NCBI GenBank assembly: GCA_026874595.1
Contig: CM049318.1
Coordinates: 16,666,241 to 16,730,240 of the forward strand
Direction: 5' to 3'
Length of the DNA: 64,000 nucleotides
Source of the DNA: Sipunculus nudus
Lineage: Eukaryota; Annelida; Sipuncula; Golfingiida; Sipunculidae
Part shown: positions 23,555 to 36,401 of the stretch, piece by piece
Layout of the letters: each line of letters opens with the position of its first letter
Numbering within the stretch: the first letter of the stretch is position 1
Notes under the pieces: generated by a model
What the model saw: only the letters and a program-made list of their open reading frames with translations
Database searches by the model: none
Told to the model about the DNA's origin: nothing
Made by a program: the position numbers and the translations under genes

Positions 23555-26290
23555 TATGCATACTGCGTATAAGAAGTTCCAATCAGTCTATAATATCCCC
23601 CATCCGAATAAACACACAGAGCAATGACTGCTAGGAGAGTTTGGGCACATGGAATATTTAGAATGTATCCGGCTGTAGTCTTGTGAAACATCGGTACATA
23701 GTACACCCGTGCAGCTAAAGGAGCGCTCACAACTTATACTATCGTGACAGCTTTTCAACGCATTAGAGACCACATTTTCGAGACACGTGGTATTGAAGCG
23801 TTTACAGGGATATACGCGTTCTTTGACCTTTACACGCGTTTTCACGCGATTTCCCGTACAATCTTATACGAAATAACCTGCCTGTGATCAGTCTATTACT
23901 GCTGTATCTTGCTGTGTTTGTTAAAGTTTCCTAACGTTTCTATGAGTTTCTTTGTGGAATAGGGCGTTTTCTTAGCGTGCGCTTGAGATTACACGAAATA
24001 CTTTGAGCATGTCCAAAATATTTTTTACAACATATCGCGGCTTCATCAACGTTCTGGTGCGCTGTCTGCGTTATATCATGCATTTTAATGTGCATGCGTT
24101 TCGGTCTGATTTTATAGACGATTTCACAACCGAGCGAAAACGCAGCCAAAACTTGATGAAAACGGCACAGTAATGACCCGCTTAAGGATTCTGACCACAT
24201 CTGTTCCCCGTCATAGGTAAATGGCTGAAAAACGCGTGTTTGTCACCACACAGAGACTTTATTAAATCACACAATTTATCCATGACATTCGGAAAATTCT
24301 TAGATATTAAAATAGGAGCAATAAACCGCATGAGAGCGAATCAGGTTTGTATTTGACATGAATGTGTAATATGATCACATTGACGAACGTGTCAAATACA
24401 GATTGAAACCTTTGCATAAATTTGAAATGTAATCAGAACCCTTAAATTGATACAGCAGAAACAGGTGGCGCTATCCTGAGGTTCCATTAAGTATCTCAGT
24501 TTAAACCTTTTGTGTGAAACAAAGTATCAACACCTTTTAATAAGAATCTTTGTTCCGCCATAAGCAAGTTTTACCCTTCCCATTTGTTTAACGTAATGAT
24601 ACAATGTTTTGTCCCAGTGTGTGTCATCCATGTTATGTTTTACACGACAGCGTAACAATTGTATCCTTTGGGGATAGGCCCCTATAACGTATTGTGAACC
24701 ATGATTAACATGTCACACATGTGAAAAAGTTGATTGGCATAGGCAAAAATATATATACACACGGTTTAAAAAAAAGCATAATGTAAACTTGATATATTCT
24801 GCGATTTGATAATTTGGATTTAATTTTGATGCATATACTTAGCTATCCGGTACTTTTGTTTACTGTTATATAGTGATTCTTATCTAATCTCTTTTATTTG
24901 ATTCACTATATATTTCTTAACATCACCGAAACTGATTAAACAATCATATAAAAGGCCTAACGCAATGAACGACGGGATTCACAGATTGTCCATTACAATG
25001 GAAACTTCCTATTGCCGATATAGCACCGAAAGCGGTGGCTCTTCTCCAGGAAAAAAAATTAAAACCTTAACACCATCCATATGACAAAACCACCTGCCGC
25101 AACGGCCTTCTGGTTTGATGGTTCCTGCCGGGCGCTGTTATAGTGCCACACCTGTTCCTCTTCCGGTTCTAGACGAGAGTGATTAACATCTGTACAGCCA
25201 CATAGAAAACAGCCCAGCACCTTGCTGTAGAGCTGCCTGAAAAACGCAGCTGTACAAATGTGTGCCATATGACTTCCGGGTTTACTTCTGTCTGACAGCC
25301 AGTCACTTCCGGTATGAGCATAAAAATTGTTCTCACTGGGACTCCAACAACCGCTGAGTAATTTGTCAAATGTCACGGCGAAATGGAAACTGCTCCGCTG
25401 TTGCACCCACTGAACGCTCTCTTGGGACTACATACCAGCTATTTGCAGATTTTCTAAAAAAACCTTTTTTGTGAGATATTTACTGTCAACTGGCAAGGAA
25501 TATTCAGGGCTTCTTTTTCAACACGTTTACTTTCCGTAATGGCAGTTGTTTTCCCTTCCGCTTTCAATTTACCCTTGCAACTGGTTTATCTAGGCAAATC
25601 ATCCCATGTGTACTTATAGCGGCGGCCTCCCACCCCAAACGTCGATTCTTTTATTTACTGAAAATGATGGACAGGCTCCCTCATCAGTTTACTTCATAGG
25701 GCCTGTGTGTCATGTTGTTATGGTAAAGGTTTACTAAGCTTTCAGAAGAGTTTTCAAGTTTCCATTATAAAATTCCCTTGATCAACCGCAACCCTTTTAT
25801 GGCAAATTGCGTTGTGTGTATGTTAAGTGATTGTTCACTTTACAGTTAGTCGTCTTCAACTTAAAGCAAACACACGTTAATTTTTATTCTGTGCATGGAT
25901 ACGCCACTGGTTCGCTCCGGGGAGACCGTCAGTGCGTTTTACGCAACCTGTCCTCTCGTCTCGGATGTACAAGCAGCGAAACAAAATATTCACTGGAGGA
26001 GGTAATGGTAGTCCAAAGTATGGCACTTGAGGCTGGGGATATTTTATTTCATGCAAATGGCACAAAAAAATAGTCAGGTGGCCCTTGGCGTAATCTACGA
26101 GGCCGCCGGTGTGCAGTGTGGGTCTGTGTAAATATAATTATAAAACATAATTTGACTAATCACATATTACCTAGGTCTATACAGTAATATTTAGGATTCA
26201 AAGTAACAAGTTGTACTTTGTTGTACTAAGTTGTACTTGTTATGTTTGTACTTATTATCAAGGGCTTAGATCCTCAGGTTTTCATCATAA
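23280..26290. other. unique sequence with one (AT)n array, no gene seen
   Basis: Contains an (AT)n array at 23498-23557. Frames at 23588-23845, 23940-24200 and 25059-25406 (up to 115 codons, minus strand) show no domain I recognise. Alternative frames overlap the last one, so I do not call them. Confidence 0.45.
23498..23557. repeat. (AT)n microsatellite
   Basis: AT array of about 55-60 bp preceded by interrupted AT-rich sequence. Confidence 0.97.
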
Positions 26291-26294
26291 ATAT

Positions 26295-26341
26295 GGGTGC
26301 GGGGGTTGGGTTGGTAGCGGCAGTGGGAGGGGGGGGGGGGG
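26295..26341. repeat. G-rich tract, potential G-quadruplex
   Basis: Several G runs in 47 bp (GGG, GGGGG, GGG, GGG and a run of about 14 G). They satisfy the four-run rule for a quadruplex. Confidence 0.85.
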
Positions 26342-29184
26342 TTTAGCATTGCCCTCAGACAATCTAGGTTTCACCGCTTATGTGATGTGAACAGATATCA
26401 AGAGTGAGTCCATTATTTTGTGGAAGTCCGCGTCCAGTCCTATAAGATAAATGAAGACAAAACTATACTGATGTCCTGGAAAGGGAGGGGTTTAGGCACA
26501 CAAATTGTTTTGAAACCTTTGGTAACAAAAGGGTTGCTGTGCCTGAGAAAAGGGGAAGGGGGTTGTTCAAACCCCCTTAGGATCTCCAAGAATATAATGG
26601 GCGGAGGGAGGGGAGCGGGGGGAGCCCAGTTCCTGACATTGTGGCTTTCTGAAAAGGCTTTCCAATCTTTAACCTCTGTGACGTCACCGACGTGAAACGA
26701 TGCACATGTCACTGTTAATCTAACGGTGCCCATATATTAACGAAAAAGGCTTTGTCAAGTCGATGGAGCTTGATGATTTCTGTCAACTCTTGAGTTGGTG
26801 CTGAATTTGTAATTTAGATAAACAGAGATGACATTTAGTACAATATCCATTACATTTCATCTATAACCTAATCATATAGTTAAGCAAGGAAATCTTTATA
26901 AGTATGCTAACATTGGTATTTTGCTGCAAGCGTTTGCTTTTTGTTTTTACTACAATAATTAATTAATTAACAGAGACATATTGGTCATACTGAATTTAAA
27001 CAGTGGGAGATTATGTCAGATTCATTATTGTTATCACATGGTAAACATTCTTCTACTTATTTCCTCACTGTTACACTTGTTAGCATCAAAGGGTACTAAG
27101 ACTCATGCAATCGGAAAGCGAGCACTGAATGGCAGCCTAGCGATAATGGGGAAGCGGTATGGTTTGTACAACCGTGGGAATATTAAGGTCAAGGTCAAAA
27201 CTAAAATGATGTGCAAATCTGTGGCCTAGGATAAATATTTTGTATCAGACTTGATAGTCCGCAATATTAGAGTTCTAGCGCAAATCGGAAATGGCAGAAA
27301 CAAGAAAATATTGGAAATCGATGTTTTACACTCGGGGGGATATAAGTCGGTGCACAAACAATCCCCACCCCCAAGCTATGGATAAAGTAATAAACTCATC
27401 TCTATAAGCTTCCTTCCCTACAGCGGGAAGCTTAATTAAAATCCTAATATGTTCCTCGGTACAAGTCTAAGGATAACCTAACGGTGTGGGCTTTGAACCT
27501 TTACTGAGGAACTGAGAATAAAGTAAACCATGACTAGAATGTAGTCAGAGACAACATAATACCTCGGCCAGAATCCAGATAAAACTTTTATGTGTGTATA
27601 ACACAAGCGCAATGCATATATTAAAGCAAGACCTGAAAAATGTATCTCATGACTAACCAACAAAACAAGAGCCACAATTGTTTTACAGGCTATGTTATGA
27701 ATAGATAATTATGGAGCGAACATATGTAATTTCTGCAGATGTTAAGACGAAAAAGTAGAATTTTATACAATTTTATGACGAATAACATACTCTTCAGTTT
27801 TTTTTTCGATATATATGCAAAACAAAATAAAGTCAATTTTCTATGATCTGTTTATGAATTTTGTTAGATCAAAGCAAGAGCATATAATGGCAACATTATG
27901 GAAGGGTATTGAAGGAATAATAATGTGATAGAAGGAAATTGATGGCGGAATTATATTTGTTAAATTTTATCAATAATGACATTTTCCTAACGACAGATTT
28001 TCCTAAGGATTTTAATTAGAAAAAAATGTTTTTTAACCCAGTGTGCGCAGAGGGTTCTCTATATCATTGTTGATCTTATATGAATCAGCATTCCCCCGAT
28101 GCGTGGCCATTGAAGACTGTGTTTTCATTTAGTTTCAAAAGTTAAACTTGGTCGCTGAAATACAGGGTACCAGTCTGATCGTAATCAAAAGATTACGCGT
28201 GATCAGGCGATAAGCTACACGAAGTATGTATCGAAAGCAGCTGTATTTACAATCAAATAAATCTTGAAAGGTTTCAGGTAAAATTATGACTCTATAGTAA
28301 TTCAATATAATTTTAATAAAAGGTAATTTGATAATTAGTGTCTAAGTCAGTACCACGTGGGTTTGCGCAGAACAGATACTGGTTCTTTGATGTGATTGGC
28401 TTGTGATAATATGACGTCAGGGACATCATTAGAAATACTTAAAGCTAGTTTTTTTTTCTTTTGTGCGTTTATATTTTATTTTGTGCTGACAGTGTCGGAT
28501 ATATAAATCTTTTCAACCACTTCAAGAGGTCTAGACCTTTTTGTATTAGGGTTTTCCTTTTGCTGACACAACTATATAGAGAAGACAGTGACAGCAGAAG
28601 CACTAACAACCTTTTAACAAACCACAGAGCAAAGGAAATGGTTAAATGTAAACTTTATACTAAAGTTTTTATAGACATGTTTTATAGCGTAACATCACTG
28701 GTGGCTGGATCAGTCTACCCACACTGCGTTCGCCATGTTTGTTGTAGCTTTCCGCGAACTGCCATGACAACCTCATGGTATCCTCGCGTTACTGCCTAGA
28801 CTTTCCACGTTGAGTGTGTGGTGGGGATGCGTGTTGGCATTAACCAGACGATCTTTCACACGCCAAATCGTACTTAGCATAATACATCTTCTTTGTCGTC
28901 AGTGCTCATTCCTTCTTAAATTTGCCTCCCAGCTATAATCACGCTTCCAGTCAAAGCCACAATGCACAGTCTAGGTTATTAATACTGCCGTGCTTCATTC
29001 ATTACTGTCGATATTTGCCTAGGATGTAAGCATTCCTCCCGCCAGACGCTTATCATACAGCGAGGGGCTTCTTATATGATAAGAAGCTTTATATTTTAAT
29101 ACCACCTGTTTGCTATATCAAGAAGATGGCTGGACCTTAATTATCATTATATGAGAGTTATAACACCCACCTGGTGATAATTCA
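26342..29184. other. unique sequence, no gene seen
   Basis: Two CRE-type palindromes TGACGTCA lie at 26679-26686 and 28412-28419. A small palindrome, GCTTCTTAT-ATG-ATAAGAAGC-like, occurs near 29067-29087. The plus frame 28461-28799 (112 codons) shows no motif. Confidence 0.5.

Positions 29185-29241
<57 letters not shown>
29185..29241. repeat. (AT)n microsatellite
   Basis: AT array of about 57 bp, 225 bp upstream of the 130-bp satellite. Confidence 0.97.
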
Positions 29242-29244
<3 letters not shown>

Positions 29245-29465
29245 AAGGTTTGAACGGTTTAAACGGTATCAGTAAGTTTGTTTGCGTGTATGTGCACGAA
29301 AGCTATTCCGGCTTATCACCTGGCTGATATGACCTACGTTTATGGACGCATAATACCTGTTATTGTCTTAAGCGCAGTAACAGGAGTGCATAAAAACCAT
29401 ATATTCAAAATGTACGTATATAAACATAAATTTCTGATATTGCCGGCCATGCAAACATATTTATG

Positions 29466-31150
29466 TATTACACGGAATAAGTCGACACAGCACACAACAG
29501 GTAAAAAGGCTATCATGATCATTATCAGTATCTGGAAGTTTAAGCATGATCAGGTTTCGAAAGTTTGTGTGTGTTTGTAGGTAATCAAGACAATGCTTAA
29601 TACGGAATAATTAGACACAACACACAACAGGTAAAGGGGCTATCATGATCATTATCAGTATTTTGAAGTATAAGTCGGATCAGGTTTCGTAAGTTTGTGT
29701 GTGATTGTAGGTAATCAAAACAATACTGAATACAGAAAAATTAGACACAGCACACAACAGGTAAAAAGGCTATCCAGATCATTATCAGTATCTGGAAGTT
29801 TAAGCATGATCAGGTTTCGAAAGTTTGTGTGTGTTTGTAGGTAATCAAGACAATGCTAAATACGGAATAATTAGACACAACACACAACAGGTAAAGAGGC
29901 TATCATGATCATTATCAGTATTTTGAAGTATAAGTCGGATCAGGTTTAATAAGTTTGTGTGTGATTGTAGGTAATCAAAACAATACTGAATACAGAAAAA
30001 TTAGACACAGCACACAACAGGTAAAAAGGCTATCCAGATCATTATCAGTATCTTGAAGTATAAGCCGGATCAGGTTTCGTAAGTTTGTGTGTGTTTGTAG
30101 GTAATCAAAACAATACCGAATACGGAATAATTAGACACAGCACACAACAGGTAAAAAGGCTATCCAGATCATTATCAGTATCTTGAAGTATAAGCCGGAT
30201 CAGGTTTCGTAAGTTTGTGTGTGTTTGTAGGTAATCAAAACAATACTGAATACGGAATAATTAGACACAGCACACAACAGGTAAAAAGGCTATCCAGATC
30301 ATTATCAGTATCTTGAAGTATAAGCCGGATCAGGTTTCGTAAGTTTGTGTGTGCTTGTAGGTAAACAAGAAAATACTGAATACGGAATAATTAGACACAG
30401 CACACAACAGGTAAAAAGGCTATCCAGATCATTATCAGTATCTTGAAGTATAAGCCGGATCAGGTTTCGTAAGTTTGTGTGTGTTTGTAGGTAATCAAAA
30501 CAATACCGAATACGGAATAATTAGACACAGCACACAACAGGTAAAAAGGCTATCCAGATCATTATCAGTATCTTGAAGTATAAGCCGGATCAGGTTTCGT
30601 AAGTTTGTGTGTGTTTGTAGGTAATCAAAACAATACTGAATACGGAATAATTAGACACAGCACACAACAGGTAAAAAGGCTATCCAGATCATTATCAGTA
30701 TCTTGAAGTATAAGCCGGATCAGGTTTCGTAAGTTTGTGTGTGCTTGTAGGTAAACAAGAAAATACTGAATACGGAATAATTAGACACAGCACATAACAG
30801 GTAAAAAGTCTATCCAGATCATTATCAGTATCTTGAAGTATAAGCCGGATCAGGTTTCGTAAGTTTGTGTGTGTTTGTAGGTAATCAAAACAATACTGAA
30901 TACGGAATAATTAGACACAGCACACAACAGGTAAAAAGGCTATCCAGATCATTATCAGTATCTTGAAGTATAAGCCGGATCAGGTTTCGTAAGTTTGTGT
31001 GTGCTTGTAGGTAATCAAAACAATACTGAATACGGAATAATTAGACACAGCACACAACAGGTAAAAAGGCTATCCAGATCATTATCAGTATCTTGAAGTA
31101 TAAGCCGGATCAGGTTTCGTAAGTTTATGTGTGTTTGTAGGTAATCAAGA
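29466..31150. repeat. 130-bp satellite array, about 13 units in exact register
   Basis: The junction phrase TTGTAGGTAA recurs with its GTAA at 29581, 29711, 29841, 29971, 30101, 30231, 30361, 30491, 30621, 30751, 30881, 31011 and 31141. Every interval is exactly 130 bp, so I see no net indel between units. The unit carries CACACAACAGGTAAA, GATCATTATCAGTAT and GGATCAGGTTTCGTAAG. The left four units alternate between two subtypes (260-bp dimer). The middle ones follow a 390-bp trimer. The last unit decays at about 31150. Short frames such as the one at 31015-31209 are incidental. Confidence 0.97.
30101..30880. repeat. 390-bp trimeric higher-order repeat in the satellite
   Basis: Unit variants recur every third unit. 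AATACCGAA appears near 30111 and 30501, AATACTGAATACGG in the following units, and GTAAACAAGAAAATAC at 30361 and 30751. This gives two consecutive trimers. Confidence 0.85.
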
Positions 31151-34100
31151 CAATGTATACTGAATACACATTGGTAGTATATTATTGAAGTAATAGAAAA
31201 AATTAACAATGGCCCAATGTTTGTTCATGAAAACTGAAGTGCATATATGGTAACTATGGATGGGTGCCAAGAAATTTCTTTATATCATTCAGATGTAGAA
31301 TTTTTCAAGGTTATTCCCTTCTTTTTCGGAGATTACAGTAGTTCCTATCGATCCCATCAAAATGTTTACCCCATCATGTTATCACGCATACCTTGAATGA
31401 AATTTCTTGATAATAATAGAAGAACCTTAAGTCGTGCCAATATATCACTGAGATTATACTTGGTTTAGATCATTTTGCCAAAATTTTAGCTCTGAATTCA
31501 ATTTCCTTAACACCATGTACCATTCAGTATATACTTGCATTTTCCACGTACGCGGCCATGGCCTTGCTGAACAGAAAATAAGTTCTTCTGGCATTTCCTC
31601 AATCCAGGAAAGTTGATGCATTTATTTTTTTTTCTGTTGTTTGTGGCTCTACATTTCTCGCGACAGGTGTTGTAAACATCCGCATCAAGGGCTCCAACTG
31701 ATTACTTCCATACAGATTATACGTATATTTAACAAGAATAAAGACTTCCGCATTAATGTTGTTTTGATTGGCCGGTTGAATCTAAGTACAGCTTCATAAT
31801 AAGAACACATATATCTGTACCTTTGAGTTAGAGTTTGACCATATTATTGTATCTGATAATGGCTTATTTAATACGCGATATGAAGTGTTTATTGTCCGTT
31901 TATCATTTGTCGAGTTTATTCAATTAAATGAGGGGGTAAACATTATGTGTTCAGACGTTGAGACTTAAAAATAACATCATATAAGCCGGATAGCATGACT
32001 AATTACCTTAGTTGCCATTATTATGTTTTATGATTATACCATAGAGACAAGTAGGGGCCTCAGTCATGCGTCTCTCGGCCGAAGGGATCGAAAGGTATAG
32101 GCCTATTGTGCAACAGTGAACATAAGTTTATATATCATTGTGTCATTCGGTTAATAACTTAAAATACATATAATTTCAGAAACTGGCGTTATTTTGACAA
32201 ACTGGAAAATTATGTGATCACACCAGATTTCCTATCACCTTCAGTAATGTGACGTTACGTTATATGTGGGTGGGGTCAGAGGGGGCGCATACCCCCTGCA
32301 CTCCTCTTTTTCGACTTGATTATCGGGGTAATTGAATGATATACATTTATATATGATATATTGAATATATAACACATTTATCGATAATATATATTTTCCG
32401 TTCCACTTCTGTATGCGAGAGTTACGTATAACACTTGTTTAACTGCCTTGGCATGGCCGTTGTACCCCCTCTTTTCTGAGATCATTTATCAGCCACTGAT
32501 GTAAAACAAGAGGATCAGTTGTTCACGGTGTATGTAAAGCAGTTTCCGTGTGTTTTAGTTGCTTTGGTAATTCGAGTACGCTCCATTTGGATATGTGGGA
32601 AAATCTAAAAGCAAATTGGACTATGACTAGTAAATTATAGATCCCAAGTCCGTAAAATAGTCTGAAGCCCAATGTACTTATGTCTTGTGGATGTTGTTTC
32701 TTCAGTAAAACCTACATTTCATATCTGGGTGTGTGAATAAACATTCTGATTTTAACTATGTTTACGAATGTATAGATAAACACGTGACACTTTATCTTGG
32801 AATGGTAAACGAAGTGGGCGGTTAGTGAATAGGATAGACTGGGTGGACGCGGGTAAGTGCGCGGTATTTCTGACTCGCCGTCTGCTTCCAGTTTGCACCG
32901 GATGACCTAGTGTTGGTTTCTAGCCTCGTTATGAGTGCGATGATGAAGTAAATCCAGAGGGAAATACCAGAACCATAGTCTCAAGCCCTGCGATTTCCCT
33001 AACGTTTGTTATTACCCGTCATAAGTGCCTGTTCATGACTTTTCTAGATTACTGACATAATCTGCATTCTTGGCATGGCGAACCTTGGAGAGATTGGGCA
33101 TGTGCTCTCTGCCAGTAAGCTATGTTTACGTCTGCAGGTGGTTTATGTCCTTTAAATTCCTGAATGGAACTCGGGACAATTTGGTTGCCTTAAAAAGCTT
33201 GGATGTTTATTCATGCCAACACACCATTTTATAAACTGATTGAAATTATCGTGTCAAGCATGTCATATCTCTTTGTGTAACATTGGTTAAGCGAAAAACA
33301 AGTATATCGGATGTGAACTGAATATTCTTGTACAAAATATCGATTGAGGTATTACACATTTTTTTGTTTGCTCAGATAAGTGTATAATTATATTTTTTTA
33401 ATTTAAAAAATGCATGTATCTATAAGCAATTGTGGGTTTTGTATGTGCTCTGAAAATTAAAACCTGAATCCAGAGCTCGAATAAGTTACGCATAAAAATG
33501 TACATATTTCAATCTGTGTTCTATAAAGACAAACGATTACAAAAATATGGCAAGGCCTAGCAAGATGTTTTCAGTATCGTGACGCTGGCAGACCTCCAGG
33601 AAGGCTCATATTCCTCGGAATTCTTGTGTATAGACCCCAGCATGGGGTTATCCAAACACACTCGGTCGCTGTGGTCAGTGGGTTTCTTTGTATATTTGAT
33701 ATCTGTCATTTTTGGGGATGGCACTTTACAACACAGCTGTATGCTATGTGGAAGCCCAGCAGGGGTTGCAATAACCACTGGATGGATGATGGGTTGTTAC
33801 TGCGTGGTGCTCATTCCCCGCCAACCCTTCACAAACGTCTCTTTGTCACAAGTGCGTATATATCGTAACCCCTTTAGTGTGAATCAGCTTTTATTATATC
33901 TGGTGTAGAGCTTTAGCAGTGGATGGAGAGTTCTTTTTTATTGCTTTCGTCAGGAGGGTATATGTTCATTTCCGTTTGAGTGTGTTTGTGTGTGTGTGTT
34001 TATTTCTCTATTGTCAAGCTGTTTAAAACAATAATCAGGGTTTCCGCGACTGGAAGCGGAACCCCCCCCCCCCCACCCCCGGCGAGCAGTTAAAATTAAT

Positions 34101-34665
34101 AACGTATTAACGCAACTATATGGTAATCGATGTGGCAGAACCGACCAGACTAAACTGCTTCCATAAACAACTGTATACCTGACAGAGTGCAGAGTTCTCT
34201 CCGGCGCAAATGGCGGTCCGGTACATTATTTTTAAAGAAAATTTAGGCTAAGGCGTTTACGCTGATGGATCAGACTGAGAACCTGCAAAGAGCGAATCCT
34301 CAGCAACATTACGGCGTAATTTCTTCTTGTTTGGAGGAAATATCCATGGTCAGAGGTTATTAAAACCACACTAACATGAATTTGAATTACATTCTTTTAT
34401 TATATGCAGATTAGAGCCGTCATCAAAAAGTCTACCAGCCCCCCCCCCCTCCCGGCTTTTAAACTTTTATCATTCGAAGCATAGAAAATATTATATTACG
34501 TTTTCCATGTAAAGTCTGTAGTGAGTTTGAAATTTGATATCTTGCGTCATTTTTGCCTACATTTAACGCTATATGTGTATCGGCGTACGTATAACGTTTT
34601 CTTGTATGACATGCGTAGGTATCTACCACCAGCGTCAACACTGGGCATTGAACCTATTTGAAATC

Positions 34666-34711
<46 letters not shown>

Positions 34712-35266
34712 AAATCAGTCGTTTCAGGCCTCTGTGTTAATCAATAGTTTTTATGTTCCTCCTGCTAATCTTGGGATTGCGCTACGTTCTCAAGCAAACG
34801 GGGTTTATATTGCTAATTAGGCAGAATACTTTTCCTTTAGGTAATAAATTGTAAAATCTTCCTGTCTGGGGACTGATTAGACAGATAATCTTACATTTTG
34901 TCATAGAATAAAATTCTGAGGTGACGACTCTCTTCACTGGTGCACGAGAACTGTACAATAGTGTGCTATTTCTATAGTCATGCCTTTGCAATCAGAATCA
35001 TATAAGGGGCAATTAAGGATTAACTAAATGTGTCTCAGGTGAAAAGAGCCACATCTTGAGAATTGTCACGTTCCTATGTATTGTGAAACTGTGGTCGTGA
35101 CCAACAAGTCCGTGATAATTAAAGCATAGTCAGGGTTAAACCAAGGTGAAATGTTATAAAACTCTTCAGCCTACACACGTTCTTTGATATAACTATGCAG
35201 GTGAATTAATTCGTGTGTGATCAATTCCATAAAACCCAAATCTGCCCACCACCGCTAACTTTAATC
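31151..35266. other. unique sequence with C-runs and one (AT)n array
   Basis: No gene is called. A stretch at 33557-33862 is richer in GC than its surroundings and open on both strands, but neither frame begins with ATG. C-runs lie at 34063-34080 and 34439-34449, and an (AT)n array at 34669-34711. Confidence 0.45.
34669..34711. repeat. (AT)n microsatellite
   Basis: AT array with one GT interruption near its right end. Confidence 0.96.
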
Positions 35267-35290
35267 TTAAAGGGGCCGATTCCTTTATCT
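35267..35290 (+). mobile_element. isolated TTAA-MITE terminus
   Basis: TTAAAGGGGCCGATTCC matches the TTAA plus AGGGGCC terminal repeat of the family that has a complete copy 300 bp to the right. No matching body follows, so this is a truncated copy end or a chance match. Confidence 0.4.
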
Positions 35291-35374
35291 GTGGTCTATT
35301 GACTTAAGGTGAACCTTTTATTAAAATAACCAAAAACCCGTTTGTTTTTATTATATCAACATGTTTATAACTAG

Positions 35375-35398
35375 TGGGGTGGGGGGGGGGGGGGGGGG
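35375..35398. repeat. poly-G tract
   Basis: GGGG-T-G(18) run, ending GGCAAA. Confidence 0.95.
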
Positions 35399-35563
35399 CA
35401 AATGATTTACATGCTCCCACCATCAATAGCAAGTGGGAAATCAACAACCTCTGGTCACATGATTTTTCTGTTTGTCAATATTGGGACCTACTGTGTTTAC
35501 ATACAGCCTACACAGGGACGTTATAAGAACTCTCCTAAGCAGGAATTAGCTACAGTTCTTTAA

Positions 35564-36012
35564 AGGTGCCCATTCACCTATTTTTGGAAAAAGAATGTAT
35601 GTGGTTTATGGCTTTCTCTGTATGTATTAATGATCTTAGGGTAACTTTGGTTGTCAAAAGTTTTTTAAACGCCGTTGTGCAGGATATATATGAACTTTTT
35701 TTTATCGACAAAGTGGTTGTTAACACAGAAATGTTGACAAACGGGAAATACATGTAACCTAAGGTGTAGGTTGCATATATGCGGAGGTAGAAAGGTCACT
35801 TATTGCAAAACGTCATTTGCAAAACTCCGGCTTATCTGACATGCCGCTAGTTGCCTTTTTTTAAATTTCATTTTAATTATTTTGGCAGGCCCCCACATAT
35901 AATAAACATGTTGATATGAACAAAACAAGCAGTCTGTGTTCCACGTTTTCTGTTTTTTTTTTTATAAAAAACTCCAAAGGTTTATAAAGGTCAGATCGGC
36001 GATTAGGCCCCT
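35564..36012 (+). mobile_element. TTAA-flanked MITE, copy 1
   Basis: A 449-bp element with inverted ends: left AGGTGCCCATTCACC and right, read inward, AGGGGCCTAATCGCC. Perfect TTAA lies on both sides (35560-35563 and 36013-36016), the target of piggyBac- and some Kolobok-type elements. It aligns along its whole length with 58093-58561, including the near-identical core ATGCGGAGGTAGAAAGGTCA. The 63-codon frame at 35566-35757 is not a transposase. It must have been moved in trans. Confidence 0.88.
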
Positions 36013-36340
36013 TTAATGTGTACCCGAAGTAAGCAAGTACATACTTCGTAAAAATAAGAATAATACGTGAATAAATGGCTTTAACTTTAAACCGTCATAA
36101 CCTCAATGATTCATTCCTTTTGTTAATCGTGACTGATATTCAATCATATTCGTCACATGTCTCTTTGCAAGAAATATTTATAGGGAGAAACTTTTCTGCC
36201 TTATAGTTTCTCCGCTCCTTCTCCCAATATAACTTCTGTAGCCGAAATGCCTTGGAGATACCCAGCGCAAATTTAATATCCTTGTTCAGACAGGTCGAAC
36301 CTACCGTTTTCGTTGATAATACCCATATACTAACGTCAGG

Positions 36341-36343
<3 letters not shown>

Positions 36344-36387
<44 letters not shown>

Positions 36388-36401
36388 AGTGTGTGTGTGT
36401 G
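36344..36401. repeat. compound (AT)n(GT)n microsatellite
   Basis: AT array to about 36374, then GT repeats with one GA interruption. Confidence 0.97.

Noticed and set aside
25059-25406. 115-codon minus-strand gene
   Set aside because: Overlapping alternative frames and no motif; no evidence of transcription signals.
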